Shown here: positions 1 through 4,945 of the stretch, in pieces
Layout of the letters: every line of letters begins with the position of its first letter
Position numbering within the stretch: the stretch's first letter is position 1
DNA from: an uncultured Veillonella sp.
GTDB taxonomy: Bacteria > Bacillota > Negativicutes > Veillonellales > Veillonellaceae
DNA: 5,505 bases
Direction of reading: 5' to 3'
Assembly (NCBI RefSeq): GCF_934190855.1
Contig: NZ_CAKPTN010000106.1
Location: 1 to 5,505, forward strand
Program-made: the position numbers and the translations under genes
Notes under the pieces: model-generated
Database searches by the model: none
What the model was told of the DNA's origin: nothing
Seen by the model: the letters and a program-made list of their open reading frames with translations, nothing else

Positions 1-67
1 TAAATATATTGCTTTCTCAATCTAAATAAGTAAATTCTATAGAAAAATATCAAATAGATTTATTTTG

Positions 68-76
68 TGCTATAAT
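68..76 (+). promoter_or_regulatory. Extended -10 promoter of ddh
   Basis: A perfect TATAAT at 71-76 is preceded by TGC at 68-70, giving an extended -10 element. The -35 region 17 bp upstream (48-53) is a poor match, which is common for extended -10 promoters. Transcription would begin near 83, leaving a leader of about 40 bases with no room for a lysine riboswitch. A 10 bp palindrome, TTCTATAGAA, sits at 35-44 just upstream of the -35 position. The rest of 1-67 is AT-rich and holds nothing else I recognise. Confidence 0.65.
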
Positions 77-121
77 AGATATGTTAAATATTAAATTTCT
101 CGATTTATATAGGAGGCTAAT

Positions 122-1093
122 ATGAATATTCGTATTGGTATCGTTGGCTACGGCAACTTGGCTCGTGGCGTAGAAGCATCCGTTCAATTACAACCTGATA
201 TGGAGCTCGTAGGCGTATTTTCTCGCCGTCAAGGTATTGAAACTGTGTCTGGTGCACCTACTTACTCTATGGAAGATATTCCTAATTTCAAAGGTAAAAT
301 CGATGTTATGGTTCTTTGTGGCGGTTCTGCAACAGACCTTATCGAACAAACACCAATGGTAACTAAATACTTCAACTGTATCGATTCCTTCGATACACAT
401 GCACGTATCCCTGAACATTTTGCTAATGTAGACAAAGTAGCTAAAGAAGCTAAAACTGCTACATTAATTTCTTGTGGTTGGGATCCAGGCATGTTCTCTT
501 TGCAACGCGTTTACGCAGAAGCAATCTTGCCAAAAGGCAAATCCTACACATTCTGGGGTCGTGGCGTATCCCAAGGTCACTCCGATGCAATCCGTCGCCT
601 TGAAGGCGTAGTTGACGCTCGTCAATACACTGTTCCTAAAGAACAATACTTAGAAGAAATCCGCAATGGTCAAACTCCTGACGTTGATGGCTACAAAGGC
701 CACCTTCGTGAGTGCTACGTAGTAGCTGCTCCTGATGCGGATAAAGCTAAAATTGAAAACGAAATCAAAACTATGGAAAACTACTTTGTAGGTTACGAAA
801 CTGTGGTTCACTTCATTTCCCAAGAGGAACTTGATCGCGACCACAAAGGTATTCCACATGGTGGCTTCGTTCTTCGCTCTGGTGAAAGCACAGATGGCAC
901 ACGTCACGTTATCGAGTACTCCTTGAAACTTGACTCCAACCCTGAATTCACAGGCTCTGCACTCGTAGCTTACGCACGTGGCCTCTACCGCTTAGCTAAA
1001 CATGGCGGCACAGGTTGCTACACAGTATTCGACATCCCACCAGCTTGGATTTCTACACAATCCGCTGCGGACTTGAGAGCACATTCTCTATAA
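122..1093 (+). CDS. ddh: meso-diaminopimelate D-dehydrogenase
   Basis: Cytoplasmic NADP-dependent enzyme (EC 1.4.1.16) that reductively aminates L-2-amino-6-oxopimelate (tetrahydrodipicolinate) to meso-diaminopimelate in one step, feeding lysine and peptidoglycan synthesis. The 323-residue product matches the family's usual length (about 320) and, from memory, aligns along its whole length with the Corynebacterium glutamicum enzyme. Visible motifs are the Rossmann loop GYGNLARG at residues 9-16, SRR at 34-36 (expected at the NADP phosphate), CGGSATD at 66-72, CGWDPGMFS at 118-126, WGRGVSQGHSD at 145-155 and PHGGFV at 245-250. These segments line the cofactor and diaminopimelate sites in the known family. 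The ATG at 122 is fixed by AGGAGG at 111-116 with a 5-base spacer. The gene stands alone, with its own promoter upstream and a terminator 10 bases after the stop, so it is not part of a dap operon here. No frameshift or missing motif is seen. Confidence 0.96.
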   Translation: MNIRIGIVGYGNLARGVEASVQLQPDMELVGVFSRRQGIETVSGAPTYSMEDIPNFKGKIDVMVLCGGSATDLIEQTPMVTKYFNCIDSFDTHARIPEHFANVDKVAKEAKTATLISCGWDPGMFSLQRVYAEAILPKGKSYTFWGRGVSQGHSDAIRRLEGVVDARQYTVPKEQYLEEIRNGQTPDVDGYKGHLRECYVVAAPDADKAKIENEIKTMENYFVGYETVVHFISQEELDRDHKGIPHGGFVLRSGESTDGTRHVIEYSLKLDSNPEFTGSALVAYARGLYRLAKHGGTGCYTVFDIPPAWISTQSAADLRAHSL

Positions 1094-1103
1094 GACACAA
1101 GAT

Positions 1104-1133
1104 AAAATCCCACACATCAGTGTGGGATTTTTG
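1104..1133 (+). terminator. Rho-independent terminator of ddh
   Basis: A perfect 12 bp stem (AAAATCCCACAC at 1104-1115 with GTGTGGGATTTT at 1120-1131) closes a 4-base ATCA loop and runs into a T tract. It begins 10 bases after the ddh stop codon and should end that transcript. Confidence 0.92.
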
Positions 1134-1138
1134 TTTAT

Positions 1139-1181
1139 TGACACTACTAGTCACCTATGTGACTAATAGTGTCACTTTTTT
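1139..1181 (+). terminator. Second long hairpin, tandem terminator or operator
   Basis: Two 16-base arms (1139-1154 and 1159-1174) pair with a single mismatch around a CTAT loop and are followed by CTTTTTT at 1175-1181. The shape fits a backup terminator only 5 bases past the first T tract. The arms are also internally symmetric (TGACACTA, CTAGTCAC, then GTGACTAA, TAGTGTCA) and lie just upstream of the ychF promoter, so an operator or a hairpin with both roles is possible. Confidence 0.65.
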
Positions 1182-1204
1182 AGTACAAATTTATAGCGTC
1201 TATA

Positions 1205-1213
1205 TGATATAAT
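1205..1213 (+). promoter_or_regulatory. Extended -10 promoter of ychF
   Basis: TGA at 1205-1207 directly precedes a perfect TATAAT at 1208-1213. The -35 region (about 1185-1190) is a poor match. Transcription would start near 1220, giving a leader of about 65 bases before the ychF start chosen here. Confidence 0.6.
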
Positions 1214-1272
1214 ATTTATTTGATAGAGTTTCTATGGAAACTTTCACAAAGAACGAAATCAATGTTTTAATA

Positions 1273-1280
1273 AAAGGTGG
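1273..1280 (+). promoter_or_regulatory. Ribosome binding site that sets the ychF start
   Basis: AAAGGTGG lies 4 bases before the ATG at 1285. It pairs with the 16S anti-Shine-Dalgarno with one mismatch. The in-frame ATG at 1234 has no comparable site (it is preceded by TAGAGTTTCT), which supports 1285 as the true start. Confidence 0.7.
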
Positions 1281-1284
1281 TACC

Positions 1285-2391
1285 ATGAGCACAAATTTAG
1301 AAGTAGGCATTGTAGGCCTTCCAAATGTTGGTAAAAGTACATTATTCAACGCCATTACTAAAGCGGGCGCTGAAGCTGCCAACTATCCTTTCTGTACAAT
1401 CGAGCCAAACGTAGGTGTTGTAGATGTTCCAGATAGTCGTTTAGCTGTATTGGCTGAAATGTTTGGTTCTAAACGCATCCTTCCTGCAGCTATGCGCTTT
1501 GTAGATATCGCTGGCCTTGTAGAAGGCGCTTCTAAAGGCGAAGGTTTAGGCAACAAATTCCTTAGCCATATCCGCCAAGTAGACGCTATTGCACAAGTTA
1601 TCCGTTGCTTCGAGGATCCTAACATCACTCACGTTGCAGGTTCCATCGATCCAATCCGCGATATTGAGATTATCAACACTGAGCTTTGTCTTGCCGACCT
1701 TGAGTCCGTTGAAAAACGCAAACAACGTATTGAAAAAATTGCAAAATCTGGCGACAAAGACGCTCGTGCTGAATTGCCATTGTTAGACCGCATCATCGAA
1801 GGTCTTGGCGAAGCTAAACCAGTTCGTGCACAAGGTCTTAACGAAGACGAATTAGAAATGATCAAAGAATTGACTTTGCTCACTGCTAAGCCTTCTCTAT
1901 TCGTTGCTAACGTATCTGAAGACGAAGTAGCTGATTACTCCGCTAACGAACATGTAAAACGTGTTGAAGAATATGCTAAAAACGAAGGCGCAGGCATTGT
2001 TGTAGTTTCTGCTCGCATCGAATCTGAAATCGCTGAATTATCCGACGAAGAATCCGCTGCATTCCTTGAAGATCTAGGTCTTGAAGAATCTGGCTTAACT
2101 AAGCTTATTAAAGCAAGCTATGCTCTTTTAGGTCTTATCAACTACTTCACAGCTGGCGAAATGGAAGCTCGTGCTTGGACAATCGTAAATGGTACAAAAG
2201 CGCCTCAAGCAGCTGGTAAAATCCACTCTGATATTGAAAAAGGCTTTATCCGTGCTGAAATCGTATCCTTTGATGACTTACAAGCTTGCGGTAGCCAAAA
2301 CGCTGCTAAAGAAAAAGGCCTTGTACGCCTTGAAGGTAAAGAATACGTTATGAAAGACGGCGATGTAACACACTTCCGCTTCAACGTATAA
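1285..2391 (+). CDS. ychF: Redox-regulated ribosome-binding ATPase YchF (OLA1 family)
   Basis: TRAFAC-class P-loop NTPase of the Obg-related group. Its family members bind ribosomes, hydrolyse ATP in preference to GTP, and act in translation and stress responses. The 368-residue product is close to the usual length (E. coli has 363). Visible motifs are the P-loop GLPNVGKST at residues 11-19, the switch II DIAGL at 74-78, and NVSE at 209-212 in place of the GTPase NKxD, a replacement linked to ATP preference in this family. A coiled-coil insert spans roughly 130-200, and the C-terminal TGS domain runs from about 284 and ends VKDGD-like with FRFNV. I chose ATG 1285 over the in-frame ATG at 1234 because [17 protein letters not shown] begins like known family members and has the better ribosome binding site. 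The gene is monocistronic, with its own promoter and a terminator about 18 bases after the stop. Confidence 0.96.
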   Translation: MSTNLEVGIVGLPNVGKSTLFNAITKAGAEAANYPFCTIEPNVGVVDVPDSRLAVLAEMFGSKRILPAAMRFVDIAGLVEGASKGEGLGNKFLSHIRQVDAIAQVIRCFEDPNITHVAGSIDPIRDIEIINTELCLADLESVEKRKQRIEKIAKSGDKDARAELPLLDRIIEGLGEAKPVRAQGLNEDELEMIKELTLLTAKPSLFVANVSEDEVADYSANEHVKRVEEYAKNEGAGIVVVSARIESEIAELSDEESAAFLEDLGLEESGLTKLIKASYALLGLINYFTAGEMEARAWTIVNGTKAPQAAGKIHSDIEKGFIRAEIVSFDDLQACGSQNAAKEKGLVRLEGKEYVMKDGDVTHFRFNV

Positions 2392-2408
2392 TCAAATCTA
2401 TAAACAAC

Positions 2409-2443
2409 AAAAACCAGTAAATCAAAGGATTTACTGGTTTTTT
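2409..2443. terminator. Bidirectional terminator between ychF and csbD-like gene
   Basis: A perfect stem of up to 15 bp (AAAAACCAGTAAATC at 2409-2423 and GATTTACTGGTTTTT at 2428-2442) closes an AAAG loop. A T tract follows on the plus strand and an A tract precedes it, which reads as T's on the minus strand. It serves ychF and, 26 bases past its stop, the convergent csbD-like gene. Confidence 0.92.
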
Positions 2444-2468
2444 GCTATATAATAGCTTTTATTTAATT

Positions 2469-2705
2469 TTATTTGTCATCATTGCCCAATGCATTTTTAA
2501 GGCCGCTAATCGCGCCGTCTACAGCATTTTTAGCATCGTCCGCAGTTTTTTTAATGTCTTCAACAACACCTTCTGCAGCATCTTTTACCTTTGCCACTGT
2601 ATTTTCAACAGCGCCTTCTGCTTGCATTTGTTTGTCGTCAGTTAACTTACCTACATTCTCTTTCAAAGCACCTTTAGCTTGATTTAATTTATCTTCTAAT
2701 GCCAT
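2469..2705 (-). CDS. CsbD-like small stress protein
   Basis: A hydrophilic 78-residue protein. The N-terminal half (EDKLNQAKGALKENVGKLTDD, residues 4-24, then a second repeat-like stretch) fits the CsbD family, whose members are induced by general stress in Bacillus and other bacteria but have no settled molecular function. The rest is rich in Ala, Lys, Asp and Val with spacing suited to amphipathic helices, and there is no signal peptide or membrane segment. ATG 2705 is the better start: a strong GAAAGGAG (2714-2721) sits 8 bases upstream, whereas the in-frame ATG at 2723 overlaps that site. The gene lies 64 bp downstream of the GlsB-like gene on the same strand without an obvious terminator between, so the two are probably co-transcribed. 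The call is to the family only. Confidence 0.85.
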   Translation of the reverse strand: MALEDKLNQAKGALKENVGKLTDDKQMQAEGAVENTVAKVKDAAEGVVEDIKKTADDAKNAVDGAISGLKNALGNDDK

Positions 2706-2713
2706 AATTGTGA

Positions 2714-2721
2714 CTCCTTTC
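2714..2721 (-). promoter_or_regulatory. Ribosome binding site that sets the csbD-like start
   Basis: On the minus strand this reads GAAAGGAG, with 8 bases to the ATG at 2705. It overlaps the alternative upstream ATG (2721-2723), which is therefore unlikely to be used. Confidence 0.8.
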
Positions 2722-2769
2722 ATGTAAAATTACGTTAGCTATATTAGAGCTACTCTTATAAATAGATTA

Positions 2770-3009
2770 CTATCCTTTTTTTCCGAAGAAAAATGAGACT
2801 ACAGCAACAACAATTACTGCACCTAATACAGATGGAATTAAGGACATCCCGGCTAAGCTAGGACCCCATGTACCAAATAGGGACTGACCTACGGACGAGC
2901 CAATTAAACCAGCAACAACTTTAGCGATAACGCCCATTGCACCGCCTTTGTTAGTGATGGCACCTGCTAGGAATCCGATAAAACCACCAACAATAATTGA
3001 CCATAACAT
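2770..3009 (-). CDS. GlsB/YeaQ/YmgE family small membrane protein
   Basis: A 79-residue glycine-rich hydrophobic protein with three predicted membrane helices (about residues 2-19, 26-45 and 55-76) and a short basic GKKG tail. Length, the MLWSIIVGGFIGFLAGAI start and the three-helix layout fit the GlsB/YeaQ/YmgE family, also labelled transglycosylase-associated protein. That label is historical, as no catalytic role is established. It probably sits in the cytoplasmic membrane; in other bacteria homologues are linked to stress responses and to Asp23/Gls24-type proteins. The ATG at 3009 is supported by AGGAAGGAGT (3016-3025) about 6-7 bases upstream. The stop is TAG. The csbD-like gene follows 64 bp downstream on the same strand, suggesting a two-gene stress unit. 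Confidence 0.88.
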   Translation of the reverse strand: MLWSIIVGGFIGFLAGAITNKGGAMGVIAKVVAGLIGSSVGQSLFGTWGPSLAGMSLIPSVLGAVIVVAVVSFFFGKKG

Positions 3010-3056
3010 ACAATCACTCCTTCCTATTCAATCAAAATATTTATAAACCCGATCAA

Positions 3057-3085
3057 ATAATACAGTATTTATAAATATTTTAGAA
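3057..3085 (-). promoter_or_regulatory. Weak candidate promoter for the glsB-csbD pair
   Basis: On the minus strand TATTAT (3062-3057) has TTCTAA (3085-3080) 17 bp upstream, which matches only part of a -35 box. Transcription would start near 3050, about 40 bases before the GlsB-like start. The surrounding 3010-3162 gap is very AT-rich, so chance matches are likely. An 8 bp inverted repeat TTAGAATT (3080-3087) and AATTCTAA (3113-3120) spans the upstream side. Confidence 0.3.
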
Positions 3086-3114
3086 TTTTTGTATATTTAT
3101 AATATATCATTCAA

Positions 3115-3165
3115 TTCTAAAGATTAAATGAAGAATTTCGATTTAGTTCTAAAGATAACGATTTA
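3115..3165. repeat. Short duplicated segment at the nitroreductase 3' end
   Basis: TTCTAAAGAT occurs at 3115-3124 and again at 3147-3156, and each copy is followed by CGATTTA (3139-3145 and 3159-3165). The two copies differ mainly by 12 extra bases in the first. The second copy runs into the nitroreductase stop codon (3163-3165), so the first looks like a diverged duplicate of the gene's 3' edge. Confidence 0.5.
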
Positions 3166-3873
3166 CTCAACTACTGTTACAATTTCATCTAAGGTACGAC
3201 GTGTTTTATTACGATGAGGTTCTTCATCACGGTAACCAAAGGCAGCCATTACGGAAATACCGAAATGTTTCGTATCGAATAGGCCTAGCTCATCGCCTAA
3301 TAGTGCAGTCATATCATCTTGATTGAAGCCTTCTAACGGGCAAGAATCTAAGCCTTCATAAGCAGCCATTGTCATCATATTCGCCATAACGATATACGCT
3401 TGTTTAGAAGCCCAGTCAAAGGCTGCGCGTTCAGATTCAAAAGTTTTATAATCACTTGTAGTAAATTGAGCATATTTTTCCCGATATGCAGCATCTATTT
3501 CTGCTGGCAATTGCTTAACTTCTTCTTGTATATGACGAATGTAAGGGGAATCAAATACTAAGTCAATTTTTTTACGTGTTAAGAATACTACCAAATGACT
3601 TGCTTCAAGGCCAGCCTGAATGCCCCAGCCATGGGCTTTCATTTTTTCACGAATTTCTGGATTTTGGATCACTAGCAATTCAAAAGGCTCAAACCCAAGA
3701 GATGTTGGGGATAAGCGAGCTACTGTTAAAATAGAATTCCAATCCTCTTCGGAAATCTTTTTAGTGCTATCAAACTTTTTACATGCATAACGATATGTCA
3801 TGGCATATTCTAAATCTTTACGATCCAATTTAGGAGCCGTTAACTTAACATTTTCTATTTCATACTTGCTCAT
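3163..3873 (-). CDS. NfsB-like FMN-dependent NAD(P)H nitroreductase family protein
   Basis: A 236-residue cytoplasmic flavoprotein of the nitroreductase fold, expected to be an FMN-binding dimer that passes electrons from NAD(P)H to nitro compounds, quinones or similar acceptors. The physiological substrate cannot be told from sequence. Motifs expected to hold FMN are YRYACKKFD at residues 27-35 (R28 and the lysines at 32-33), SPTS at 55-58 followed by a PF pair at 63-64, PLEGF at 179-183 and a basic NKTRR at 222-226. Overall layout follows E. coli NfsB (217 residues) with a short N-terminal extension. ATG 3873 is preferred because GGAGGT (3878-3883) lies 4 bases upstream, and the alternative ATG at 3885 overlaps that site. 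It is set off from the upstream selenium operon by a terminator and a gap of about 100 bp, so it should have its own promoter. Confidence 0.88.
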   Translation of the reverse strand: MSKYEIENVKLTAPKLDRKDLEYAMTYRYACKKFDSTKKISEEDWNSILTVARLSPTSLGFEPFELLVIQNPEIREKMKAHGWGIQAGLEASHLVVFLTRKKIDLVFDSPYIRHIQEEVKQLPAEIDAAYREKYAQFTTSDYKTFESERAAFDWASKQAYIVMANMMTMAAYEGLDSCPLEGFNQDDMTALLGDELGLFDTKHFGISVMAAFGYRDEEPHRNKTRRTLDEIVTVVE

Positions 3874-3877
3874 ATAT

Positions 3878-3883
3878 ACCTCC
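3878..3883 (-). promoter_or_regulatory. Ribosome binding site that sets the nitroreductase start
   Basis: On the minus strand this reads GGAGGT, 4 bases before the ATG at 3873. The other in-frame ATG (3885-3883) overlaps its edge, so that start would lack a site of its own. Confidence 0.75.
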
Positions 3884-3889
3884 ATATAT

Positions 3890-3904
3890 TGATAAAAAAT
3901 ATCA
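3890..3904. repeat. Short inverted repeat upstream of nitroreductase
   Basis: TGATA and TATCA flank five A's, a perfect 5-5-5 inverted repeat just upstream of the nitroreductase ribosome binding site. It could be a small operator, but the AT-rich setting makes chance occurrence plausible. In the same gap the minus strand carries TTGAAA (3934-3929) as a possible -35 box, with no convincing -10 at proper spacing. Confidence 0.3.
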
Positions 3905-3970
3905 TATACCTATAGTACCATAATCAGCTTTCAAATTATATAAAAATCAAAGCTTTAACAAAGAAATAAA

Positions 3971-3998
3971 GAAAAAGCCTAGATCATATCTAGGCTTT
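3971..3998 (-). terminator. Terminator of the selD-yedF-DUF3343 operon
   Basis: A perfect 11 bp stem (AAAGCCTAGAT at 3974-3984 and ATCTAGGCTTT at 3988-3998) closes a 3-base loop. Read on the minus strand it runs into TTTTTC and further T-rich sequence. The TAG stop of the DUF3343 gene (3992-3990) and the two codons before it lie inside the stem, so translation and termination signals overlap. Confidence 0.9.
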
Positions 3999-4247
3999 AT
4001 ATGGTACCGCTAGTTCACCTTTTTCATACCAAAAGAGGCCAGATGTACTAATCTTATGTTCTTTTAAAATTGTTTGAACCTGCTCTACAATACTTGGATC
4101 TATCTGCACCGATAAACCACACATATCGTAAAGCTCTGGAGGTGTAGCCATCAATTGATGAGGCACCTCTAATTCTGTTAATACCTTGTCTGCTTTATCG
4201 CCAAAATAATAGGACGTAAAGACGACTAGCAACTTTTTATTTTCCAA
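3990..4247 (-). CDS. DUF3343 / putative Se/S carrier-like protein
   Basis: An 85-residue cytoplasmic protein. Its opening strand (KKLLVVFTSYYFGDKADKVL), a middle segment ending MATPPEL, and a single conserved-type cysteine in CGLSVQID (C43, residues 43-50) fit DUF3343, which Pfam has described as a putative Se/S carrier. No enzymatic activity is established. The start is TTG at 4247-4245: no in-frame ATG exists between it and the upstream in-frame stop (TAA at 4271-4269), and AGGTGG (4260-4255) sits 7 bases before it. The first internal Met, residue 33, would lose the opening strand. It follows yedF by 44 bp and is the last gene before the operon terminator. Its constant company with selD and yedF suggests handling of reactive selenium or sulfur; that role is inference. 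Confidence 0.85.
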   Translation of the reverse strand: MENKKLLVVFTSYYFGDKADKVLTELEVPHQLMATPPELYDMCGLSVQIDPSIVEQVQTILKEHKISTSGLFWYEKGELAVPYKA

Positions 4248-4254
4248 TGCCTCA

Positions 4255-4260
4255 CCACCT
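4255..4260 (-). promoter_or_regulatory. Ribosome binding site supporting a TTG start
   Basis: On the minus strand AGGTGG is followed by TGAGGCA and then TTG. The spacing of 7 bases and the absence of any in-frame ATG nearby fix the TTG as the start of the DUF3343 gene. Confidence 0.75.
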
Positions 4261-4291
4261 GTTTTGAGTTATTAAATAAAGTCACAAACAA

Positions 4292-4891
4292 TTATAGTTT
4301 AACAATATTATCGCCTAAGATAGAATCTGTAATAGCGTACATATTTGTAATACTACCTACGCCAAGCTCTTCTTTTACGCCATAGTAATCAAGGCAAATA
4401 CCACACGCAGCAATTTCAACACCAAGATCAGCTAGCTTTTTGATATTTTCTAAATGAACAGAATCATTTACAACCATCTTAACACTGCTATTGATAAAAT
4501 AAATTTTAGATGGTTTTACGTCTGCTTCTACCATGCATACCCAGAACGTTTTCATTAGGTTACGGCCTAACTCTTCACTGCCTTCACCAAGATAATCCTT
4601 TGTCATTAAGATGACACGGTTGCCATAGCTCATCAGTTCACAACCAACTTCTGCTACAGGATTTGCATTAGGCGTCATAGTGAGGTAGAAATCCTTGCCA
4701 TCTTGTCGAATTGTCACTCCATAGCCGCGAGATTTACCAAACTTCTCTACATTATCGCGACTCACTTCATTATCAACGATAGTTGTAATAACTGTATCTG
4801 GATTTGCATCGCTCACCTTTTTAGTTTCGATTACAGGTTTTGGACACAAGCTGCCACGTACATCTACTGTTAATTCCTTTGTATTGCTCAT
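4292..4891 (-). CDS. yedF: Sulfurtransferase-like selenium metabolism protein YedF
   Basis: A 199-residue cytoplasmic two-domain protein. Residues 1-75 are a TusA/SirA-type domain with the hallmark DVRGSLCPKPVIETKK (C16-P17; the cysteine is the sulfur-carrying residue in TusA relatives). Residues about 90-199 are a DsrE-like domain with ACGICLDYYGV (C163 and C166). This arrangement is that of the selenium-associated YedF family, which tracks with selD across genomes. It is longer than stand-alone E. coli YedF or TusA (about 80 residues). Its reaction is unproven; transfer of reduced sulfur or selenium is the usual proposal. Two adjacent ATGs occur at 4894 and 4891. I chose 4891 because GAGG upstream is then 6 bases away rather than 3, though the longer form adds only one Met. 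It lies 54 bp after selD and 44 bp before the DUF3343 gene, so co-transcription is likely. Confidence 0.92.
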   Translation of the reverse strand: MSNTKELTVDVRGSLCPKPVIETKKVSDANPDTVITTIVDNEVSRDNVEKFGKSRGYGVTIRQDGKDFYLTMTPNANPVAEVGCELMSYGNRVILMTKDYLGEGSEELGRNLMKTFWVCMVEADVKPSKIYFINSSVKMVVNDSVHLENIKKLADLGVEIAACGICLDYYGVKEELGVGSITNMYAITDSILGDNIVKL

Positions 4892-4904
4892 CATACACCT
4901 CTAT

Positions 4905-4919
4905 ATTATATACATTATA
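4905..4919 (-). promoter_or_regulatory. Twin -10-like boxes between selD and yedF
   Basis: The minus strand carries two perfect TATAAT hexamers, at 4919-4914 and 4910-4905. The upstream one would start transcription around 4907, giving a very short leader for yedF. No good -35 box is visible at proper distance, so an internal promoter is possible but weakly supported. Confidence 0.3.
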
Positions 4920-4945
4920 TGTTTTGTGAAAGTATCAGCTATCAG

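Noticed and set aside
77..121. Lysine riboswitch or T-box in the ddh leader
   Set aside because: The leader predicted from the -10 element is only about 40 bases, too short for either element.
1015..1212. Plus-strand open frame overlapping the end of ddh
   Set aside because: Its second half runs through the two hairpins of the intergenic region, so it is a frame shadow rather than a gene.
1234..1284. In-frame ATG 17 codons upstream of the chosen ychF start
   Set aside because: It has no good ribosome binding site, and the added residues do not resemble the start of YchF family proteins. The ATG at 1285 has AAAGGTGG 4 bases upstream and gives the expected length.
2442..2645. Plus-strand open frames opposite the csbD-like gene
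   Set aside because: They lie antisense to a well-supported gene, start inside the ychF terminator or just after it, and show no recognisable family or ribosome binding site.
3080..3120. Inverted repeat TTAGAATT / AATTCTAA as a terminator for the nitroreductase gene
   Set aside because: The stem is all weak pairs apart from one G-C, the loop is 25 bases, and no T tract follows on the minus strand.
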